NCBI RefSeq assembly: GCF_001540865.1 | Contig: NC_033623.1 | Location: forward strand, 5,385,262-5,449,261 | Direction of reading: 5' to 3' | DNA from: Ananas comosus | Lineage: Eukaryota > Streptophyta > Magnoliopsida > Poales > Bromeliaceae | Length of the DNA: 64,000 bases | Shown here: positions 57,185-64,000 of the stretch, one piece after another | Layout: each line of letters starts with the position of its first letter | Position numbering within the stretch: the stretch's first letter is position 1 | Made by a program: the position numbers and the translations under genes | The notes under the pieces: model-generated | Databases searched by the model: none | What the model was told of the DNA's origin: nothing | The model's input: only the letters and a program-made list of their open reading frames with translations

Positions 57185-59754
57185 GTCACGCCCCGCTCCG
57201 AATCCACTACCAATTTGGCACGGTTCGGCCGCGGCGGCGGGCCGCCGAACGGGCAGCACCTCCCCTGTCCACCCAAGGCTCAACAACAGGAATGTGTACA
57301 AGAACTTACCCAGGAAATTAAATTCTAAGCATACACATTCAAGAAGGCACAAACAGTGCCAACAGTACGAGAGCAAGCAATCCACAAGATAAGCAGATGA
57401 AATAAAGAGGGTACTTTACTAACTATTACAATAGTTCCAGCATTTTTATTTTCTTTAAACGAATACATTTTTCATCCAAAATACATAGCTCTCCAAATCC
57501 TCACCTACAATAAATCTCTCCTTATACATAGGTGACTAATGCAAGAAGGAAAGCTACTATACTACCACGGTCTCACTGGTCGGGCGCGACGCCCTTGCCG
57601 CGGTCCTCTCTCTGCAGCCCTGAACCTACTACTGGAAATAGAGTGGGGTGAGAACTATCTTCCATAGTTCCCAGTGGGCTCGGCCGCTGACTCTGCCAAT
57701 CTCCCCACTAGGTCCAAGTGGGCACAAGTAACAACAGATAGATAGATAGATAGATATGTATCTGAAAGCTGTAAATGCGCTAGTAGGAAAGCTATACTAC
57801 TATGCCCATAATCATGAATATGAATGCATGCATCATATAATAAAGGTTTGCTATCATGCTAACAAATTCGATCCACGTTCGAATAGCAATGTTCAATGAC
57901 ATTAATAAATCTTTAACCTTTCCATTTACCCAATCTGTGGCGAGGCCCTAGGGCTCGCCCATGACTCACCTTTCAATCCCAAAGTGGGGAGGGAGCTCCA
58001 AGTGCACCCAAGCCCGGGACCGTCTGCGGACCTCCATGTGGTCCGGACCTCCAAGTGGTCCTAGTCGCACGACACTCCGGAGTACTCGACGACAATCCCC
58101 TCCATGTGGGGATTGGATGGCTATACCATCCCAAACGCAGACTGTGAGCTAGATCTATCCTCTCTAAGTTAGGATACTCTACAACTAAAGTCAATACCGA
58201 ATCGAATCCTCTCCAAGTGAGGATGCCCTACCACTAGGGTCAACATCTCTCGCGGAATCATTTGTTCCTGACTTTCATGCAATGCTATTTAATTTTTCTA
58301 AATTCATTGTTCACAAGGCATTTTCTAATGGATCCACCTATCCCTAGGTCCATCGACCTCTAGTGTCATTTACACTACATTAATGCCACTCGTCATCATT
58401 CAATGTTTGGATGCCACTCTTTTGTTCTTTGACAATAACACTACTTTCTATGTCATCAACACCCCCATCGGGTTCATCTCTATCCTTAGCATCATAGGAT
58501 CCACGTTCCGACCCAATCCTCACCTATCTAGTTACCAAGCGTTCCAAGTACACTAGGTCATCATTTAGAAAGCATAAGGAATGGTGCTACTATGCAATCC
58601 TACAATGCAACATGAAGAGATGAGATTAAATGCAATCTAAGACATAGAAAGGAGTTCGAAAACTTCGGGATGGCACCCCCCACCTTTAATCGATGTAGAG
58701 GCTTGGGAAATCCTTCTCGGCGAACTTTACGAAAAGGCTTTAGCCTTCCTCGCCCGAATCAACGCTAGCCCGGCCCGATTTTGCCGAGAATTTCACGTCG
58801 GCTCGCCGAATGCTAAAACCGACTTCGCCCCCACGTTTTGTGACCTAACAATAGGGTTTCCAAGGCTTCAAATGAGATCAATCTCATGCATTCACAAAAA
58901 CCCCATTTGGAAGCCCTAGGTTTGCACCTATAGCAAACCACCCACTAAATCCCTAGATTCTTGGGATTGATCTATTTAGAAGCTAGCTTAGGGTTCATTT
59001 GACCCATTCCTAAGCATCAAAATCCAAAACTCCAAGGTTTAGAAGCTAGGGTTCAAGAGCCTACCTCTTGTGCTACACTAAAGAGAAGAGGAGAGGGAGA
59101 TGAAGTTGCCCAAAGCCTTCTTTTTGATCTCCTTCTTCTTCTCCTTCCTTTCCTTCTCCTTCTTTTCCTTCCTCTCCTTCTTGTTCTTCTCCTTCTCCTT
59201 TCCTTTCTAGAGAGAGAGAGCAATGAGAGAGAATGAGAGGGAGAAAATGAGAGTGTGAGGGAGAGAGAGGGCTCAGCCCACTCTAATAAAGGCCATTTTG
59301 CATAAAAACCCCTCAACTTTCCATCCACTGCATAGCCCTTACTGGGCAGTTTTCGCGCGAAGGGACCGGTCTCCCCGACTTGGGACCGGTCCCCGAGAGC
59401 TTCCTTCGGGCGAACGCGTTCGGGAACCGGTCTCTCCCCGGGAGACCGGTCCTCGGGAGACCGGTCCTCGCCTGGGACAACGTTCGGGAACCGGTCCCTC
59501 CCTACCAGGGACCGGTTGCATCTAGCAACCCCGCCAAACCCAGCAATGGAACCGGTCTCTCGCCTCCAGAGACCGGTCCCCGAGAGTATCATCAGCCCAA
59601 TGATGCAGTTTGCACCCTTTGCTCTCGCGGACTCAACTCCAAAGCACTTTTTGTGTTTTGGACATTCTTAACTCCCACAAAGGGCATTCTCTCGACAGTC
59701 AGTCGATCCTGAATAAAGTACAATCCTCGGATTTCGAGAATTCACTTTCTTACC
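57185..59754 (-). mobile_element. Solo LTR, about 2570 bp
   Basis: It is bounded by TGTCACGCCCCGC (57185) and CACTTTCTTACC (59754; the usual final A changed). TTTGT (57180-57184) and GTTGT (59755-59759) form a 4-of-5 TSD. ACCGGT cores at 59365/59385 (20) and 59426, 59445, 59460 (19-15). Two-stem module at 57646-57715. Confidence 0.82.
57646..57715 (-). other. Two-stem RNA-like module, well-preserved copy
   Basis: The plus strand reads GAACTAT-CTTCC-ATAGTTC, then CCCAGTGGG and, 26 bp on, CCCACTAGG. The sense RNA would have a 9-bp first stem (one G-U pair) directly followed by a 7-bp second stem. Confidence 0.7.
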
Positions 59755-61179
59755 GTTGTAGCTCTCTTTTCTCCCTCTCCTACACATGCTAAACCCAAAA
59801 AGAGACCTCTCTTTCTCTCTAAGCTCTTTCATTCTCTCTCTCACTTCAAGGAGGAAGGCAAGAGGAGGAGAAGGTGGAGATAGAAGTTGAAGGAGGATTG
59901 TGCTCTTCTTCTTCTTCTTCTTTGGTCCATTGGAGCTAGCTCTTAAGGTAAGCTTTTAGGGCTTTAATGGTAGATCTCTAGAGCTTCATTTGTATGCTTT
60001 AGAAATAGATTTAATGGAACCCTAGCATGCTAAATAGTTGAGTAATGCTTGAATCTAGAGATCAAATGGTGAATTCTTGCATAGTTGTAATGTTAGGGCT
60101 CCAAATAGGATTTTTCAAAACCTAGGGGTTTGATCTCAATTGAACGTATGTAAACCTAATTGCTAGGTATTCTGAAGCGTTGGCGAAGTCGGTTCGGCGA
60201 TTCATCGAGCCTACGGGAAGATATTGAAGAAACGGACATTTTGGCTTCATTTCCGCCTGGAGAGCCGAGGCGACGTACAAAAATTACGAGAACGGATCCC
60301 GAGCGTCGTGGCAACAAGTTATAGACCTATAAAACCGGAGCCGTGAATTGACGCACGGTTGGTGACTAATTGCAAGATCGAACCGAGCCCGGCGGCGTGT
60401 GCCCCGGGAGGCCGGTTGCAAGTGACTACAAGCAATCGGAGAGCGAATCGAGGTAGATTGTGCTCGCCGAAATGTCTAGCTCGCTTCCATGTCGAAGCAA
60501 AGTGAAGTTTATTATTGATGCATACATGCGTAGTGGTAGGTTGCATAAGATAATATGGATGCATGAACCTTATTATGCTTGATGTTTATTACCTACCATT
60601 GAGATATGCATGTTGATATATTGAGGAAAATGCTAGATGAATGCATGATGAGCATAATGTAGAAATGCATGTTGACATTGTGAAATGCTAGATGATATAT
60701 TCATGTAGAAATGAATGCTAGATGAAATGCATACTGATAAGATAAAAATGCTAGATAGTATGCATGTTGGCAAGTTGTATATCATGCTAGATTCACGAAG
60801 ATATGAACTTGGTTGATAACTCTAGATTGATTTGAGAAGTTGACATTGGAAAGCGAGAGCATGAGATCTATGAAATACTCGATTTAGACAACTAGGATGT
60901 CAAGTAGATCGAGTGGCATTGAACCTAGTGTCGTGAACATAGGTTGAACATGAATGACATTGAACCTAGTGTTAGTAAACATAGGTTGAACAGGTAAACC
61001 TAGAAGTTGAGATCTAGGTAGAGATGACTTAGAACCTAGCATGGTTGAACCTAGGTTGTTGACTATAGTGGTAGCAGCCACTAGGATGTTCTTGGTCGAA
61101 CCTAGATAGGTCAACAGCATAGGGTTGGAGACGGACCCTTGAGATGTGGAAGTGAATTCCGGAATCGCAGGACTTGTAG

Positions 61180-61400
61180 TGACCTCGGTATCAAGGCTAG
61201 GGTGTGTGCGACGATTTCGCCGCCGAGATTGATACCAAGGGGAATTGGGTGAGTGCGCAGAGTTCACCACCCGGAGGCTTCAACTATTGTCGGGCGTGTG
61301 CGACGATTTCGCCGCCAGATGGTTAAGCCGGTTTATGGATTATGCCCCTAGGTGACTTGAGCCTATGCTTAGCGTGTGCGACGATTTCGCCGCTAAGGGG
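61180..61400. repeat. 60-bp minisatellite in LTR
   Basis: Sense-strand units contain GTGTGCGACGATTTCGCCGCC; at least three copies in this LTR. Confidence 0.8.
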
Positions 61401-61789
61401 CTAAGTCATGGGATGCGGTGGGCTGTTGAGCAGCCAGTGCGTGGTAGTCCGCGGATGATTGACTCGAGGCCGAGTCGAGTGGATAGCTTGGTTAAGGTGG
61501 TAGAAACCTTAAAAGCTAGTGATAAAGGTAAGAGCTAAGGTAATAGAGAACTTAGAAACAAGTTGAACTTGAATTGTGAAACTAAGGTAGCAGAAACCTT
61601 AGAGGCTAGTGGACATGAGCTAAAGATAGTAGGATTGAAAGTAGTATCGAGGGATCTACTAGTTGATCGCATAGTTGCATAATATTCATATTGCATGTTG
61701 TGAGGCATGATATCTGTTAGTTGCATAATTACATAATGATATATATATCTGTGGATGTTTTTGGACAAACATGATTGCAGTGCCTCCTT

Positions 61790-61865
61790 GGACCTGGTGG
61801 GTCGAGCTTTTCCCTTGGGTGGCCGTACCCACTGGGAACTATGGATAATAGTTCTCACCCCCGTG
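61790..61865 (+). other. Two-stem RNA-like module, plus-strand copy
   Basis: CCTGGTGGG can pair with CCCACTGGG through G-U pairs, followed by GAACTAT-GGATA-ATAGTTC. It is placed about 450 bp before the LTR 3' end, as in the other LTRs. Confidence 0.65.
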
Positions 61866-62307
61866 TTGTTTTTCGGGGTACAAGTTCACACGCGAGCGGC
61901 GTGGCGGCGCGAGGAAAGGGTGTAGCTCCGTAGATAGCGGCCGTACCGCGAGATCAGAGATAGCGGTACCCCATGTCGATCTAGCTAGGGATTTAAAGAT
62001 AAGGAACAAACTTGTATTAAGTGTTGTAATAACCGGGTTGTATTTGGAAGTGAAGGAATTAGATGTAATGTAAAATGTATGTATGAGTTGAATGTTGTAA
62101 TAGCATAGTTGTATTTATGTTTTTGATACCTTCCATTTGCAGTCTGTGATTGAATACTGTTCCTGGTTGGAACCTCGTGTATTATTTTGATTGCGACACC
62201 TTGGATGTACTGGAAAAACTCTGTCCGTGATACAGGGGAAACCCCGTTCGTTCAGCACTGTCGGCGGCCCGACCCGGCCAAATAGGCGTGGTCGCGGGCT
62301 GTGACAG

Positions 62308-63164
62308 AGCTTTTCTCCAGACCAAGTAGTGTGGGTCGGTAGAAAATGTGCCGACTTCGTCAAACGATCCACCACTACCCAAATCGCATCGTGGCCACCT
62401 GACGAACGGGGCAAACCGACCACAAAGTCCATGGCTATATCTCCCCATTTTCAAACGGGAATCGACAAGCTTTGAAGCTTTTCCGCTGGAAACCGGCGCT
62501 CCGCCTTAACCTGTTGGCATACGAGACATTGCGCCACATAACGTCCAATATCTCCTTTCATTCCCGGCCACCAATAATGCATCCGTAAGTCCTTGTACAT
62601 CTTGGTGCCACCCGGGTGGACACTATAGGGAGATCTATGAACCTCTTGCAAGATCAACTTTCGGATTTTCTCATTTTTCGGTATACACCATTGGTTCCGA
62701 TATCGAAGCGCGCCATCGGAGTCTACACCGAAATCACCACCGCGCCCACTTTCGATGTCGCGCTGCACCTTTTGGAGACTCGGGTCCACAGATTGCGAAC
62801 TTTTAATCTTCTCCAACAAGGTCGGTTGGACAACGAGAGCCATAAGCATCGTCGAAACCTCCGGAGCCACAATCTCAAGGCCAAACCACGACATTTCTCT
62901 CCATAATGGCTTTTGGTGCGTGACCAACATTGCAAGATTTTTCACTGATTTCCTACTAATCGCGTCGGCCACCATATTAGATTTTCCGGGGTGGTAAAGG
63001 ATAGTAACATCATAATCCTTTAGTAGTTCTAACCACCGCCGTTGTCTCATATTGAGTTCCTTCTACGTGAACAAGTACTTCAGACTCTTGTGGTCCGTGT
63101 ATATTTCGCAACGCGCACCAAATAGGTAGTGCCTCCATAGTTTGAGTGCGAAGACCACCGCAGC
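62308..63164 (-). pseudogene. Ty3/gypsy pol, 5' part: RNase H end and integrase start (element 4)
   Basis: It carries the end of RNase H (ELNMRQRRWLELLKDYD, YHPGKSNMVADAISRK), the linker, the HHCC zinc domain (HRSPYSVHPGG ... CLVCQQVKAE) and the first catalytic region ([25 protein letters not shown]). Stops occur at 63063-63065 (TAG before KELNMRQ) and 62451-62453 (TGA in place of the conserved W of VWKW). It ends at GAGCT, where the LTR at 56681-62307 splits the gene, and is cut on the other side by the LTR at 63165. The gene is dead. Confidence 0.87.
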
Positions 63165-64000
63165 TGTAACATATTGAACCTCGAGAACGATTATCGAACT
63201 TTAGCCAAATTGACTAAAGTATGAGAAAAAGATGGATAGACAAGTTGCATTTAGCATTCTAACAATATTGGAAGGGTTAGAAATGAGTTTAAGAGAGATT
63301 GAAAAGGTTTTAGCATCGACCGGCGCGAAGTAAAATCGAATCGGAGCTAAAACTGCAATCTGGTGCATGTGTACCGGTACAACCATCGAGTTGTAACCGG
63401 TACAGACCAGTAGCCCGAGAGAAAGCTGCTCTCGGGTTTGAGCTTTCGCAGAAATGTACCGATACACCCCTAGTGTGTACCGGTACACTTTGGTAAAATC
63501 CGAGGAGACTGCTTTGGGATTGCCTGTGGGTAAAAAATGTACCGGTACAAAATCTCGTGTACCGATACACTTTGGTCTGGCAGCACCAAATTGGTCTGCT
63601 GCAAATAAGACTTTTAGGGGGGCTTAGTTGCAAATATTACAACATGTAATAAACCCAACCCCCCTCTCCTTCAAAGCAAACACCCCTCCACTCTCTCCCT
63701 CTCTCATTTTCCTCTCTCTCTCTCTAGAAAGCTTGATCTAGAGCAAGGAGAAAGTGGAGAAGAAGCCTTGGAGGGGTGTTTGCTGTGAAGGAGAGGAGGG
63801 TTGGGTTTATTCTTCTTCTCCAAATTGGAGAAAGTGGAGAAAGCTTTCTAGATCAAGCTTTCTAGACGAGGGTTGGGTTTGCTGTGAAGGAGAGGAGAGT
63901 TGGGTTTGCTGTGAAAGGAGAAAGGAGAAAGTGGCGTGTTTGCTGTGAAGGAGATGAGGGTTGGGTTTATTCTTCTTCTGCAAGCTTGATCTAGAGCAAG
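63165..64000 (+). mobile_element. Plus-strand LTR, 5' part, runs off the window
   Basis: It starts TGTAACATATTGAACC after GCAGC (63160-63164, probable TSD) and inserted into element 4 pol. GTACCGGTAC-type cores lie at 63373/63396 (23 bp), 63458/63479 (21) and 63541/63561 (20). The leader from 63660 is rearranged into direct and inverted repeats. It resembles the fragment at 5100-5278. Confidence 0.85.
63648..64000. repeat. Inverted and direct repeats in the LTR leader
   Basis: The stretch near 63650-63690 (AACCCAACCCCCCTCTCC...GCAAACACCCCTCC) is the near-exact reverse complement of 63770-63808. The phrases GTTGGGTTTGCTGTGAAGGAG and AAGCTTGATCTAGAGCAAG recur downstream (63729, 63870-63910, 63983). 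It looks like local template switching or palindrome-mediated duplication. Confidence 0.75.

Larger units (their letters stand above)
56681..62307 (+). mobile_element. Solo LTR, TSD GAGCT, carrying a nested solo LTR
   Basis: It starts TGTAATATACCGAAC and ends GCGGGCTGTGACA, with perfect GAGCT flanks (56676-56680 and 62308-62312). Removing it restores the continuity of element 4 pol. Its own length is 3052 bp without the LTR at 57185-59754 and one TSD copy. Palindrome cores at 57022, 57042, 57057 and 57077 have spacing 20-15-20. The leader has AAGGTAAGC (59944-59952). It carries the 60-bp array (61180-61400) and a two-stem module (61790-61865). Confidence 0.92.

Overview
This is plant nuclear DNA, and almost all of it is a nest of LTR retrotransposons. 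The evidence is Ty3/gypsy pol of the Tekay/Del chromovirus type (integrase, GPY/F and chromodomain-like tail), an initiator-methionine tRNA primer-binding site, a polypurine tract beside most LTRs that adjoin internal retroelement sequence, and long LTRs (about 2.1-3.2 kb) starting TG and ending in variants of GGGGCGTGACA with 5-bp target-site duplications (TSDs). AT-rich low-copy sequence lies at 1-3802 and in patches between 21.2 and 32.0 kb. I cannot name the species; a monocot is plausible. No host protein-coding gene is supported.

Layout. 1-3802: AT-rich DNA with microsatellites and a candidate 140-bp MITE. 3803-5278: remnants of plus-strand LTRs. 5279-11362: 3' LTR and pol of a minus-strand gypsy element (element 1), with a 304-bp mini-LTR inside its LTR and a 1.41-kb tandem duplication. 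11363-15053: a second minus-strand element (element 2) inserted into the first element's pol. 15054-15153: a gap of 100 Ns. 15154-18967: pol and 3' LTR of a plus-strand element (element 3). 18968-21178: two more truncated nested LTRs. 21706-23879: a solo LTR. 24808-25916: a copia-like solo LTR. 27878-31073: a solo LTR. 32016 onward: one minus-strand LTR (here called G) broken by at least five insertions and continuing beyond the window. These are a family-B LTR containing an inverted segment (32123-34672), a copia-like solo LTR (34970-36099), a solo LTR holding another solo LTR (36506-41996), a complete gag-only element (42154-53274) and a gypsy element (element 4, from 53335 past the window end). 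Element 4's pol is itself split by a 5.6-kb LTR insertion (56681-62307) and cut again at 63165.

The LTRs differ widely in sequence but share modules in the same order: a U3 cluster of paired palindromes centred on ACCGGT or TCCGGA, a TGCCCAG hairpin, a pyrimidine/purine leader ending in an AG|GTAAGC splice-donor-like site, a box resembling GTTGGCGAAGTCGGTTCGG, a GGTCGCTCC...CTCCGGAGT box, a two-stem RNA-like structure with compensatory changes, and the common terminus. The two least expected signals are the palindrome doublets (cores 19-23 bp apart, with a 19-15-19 quartet recurring in several LTRs) and the covarying two-stem module. The palindromes also occur in two LTRs that look Ty1/copia.

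Several structures look like assembly problems: the N gap joins two inverted pol halves whose partner sequences are missing, and the segment 33656-34605 appears flipped next to a single N.
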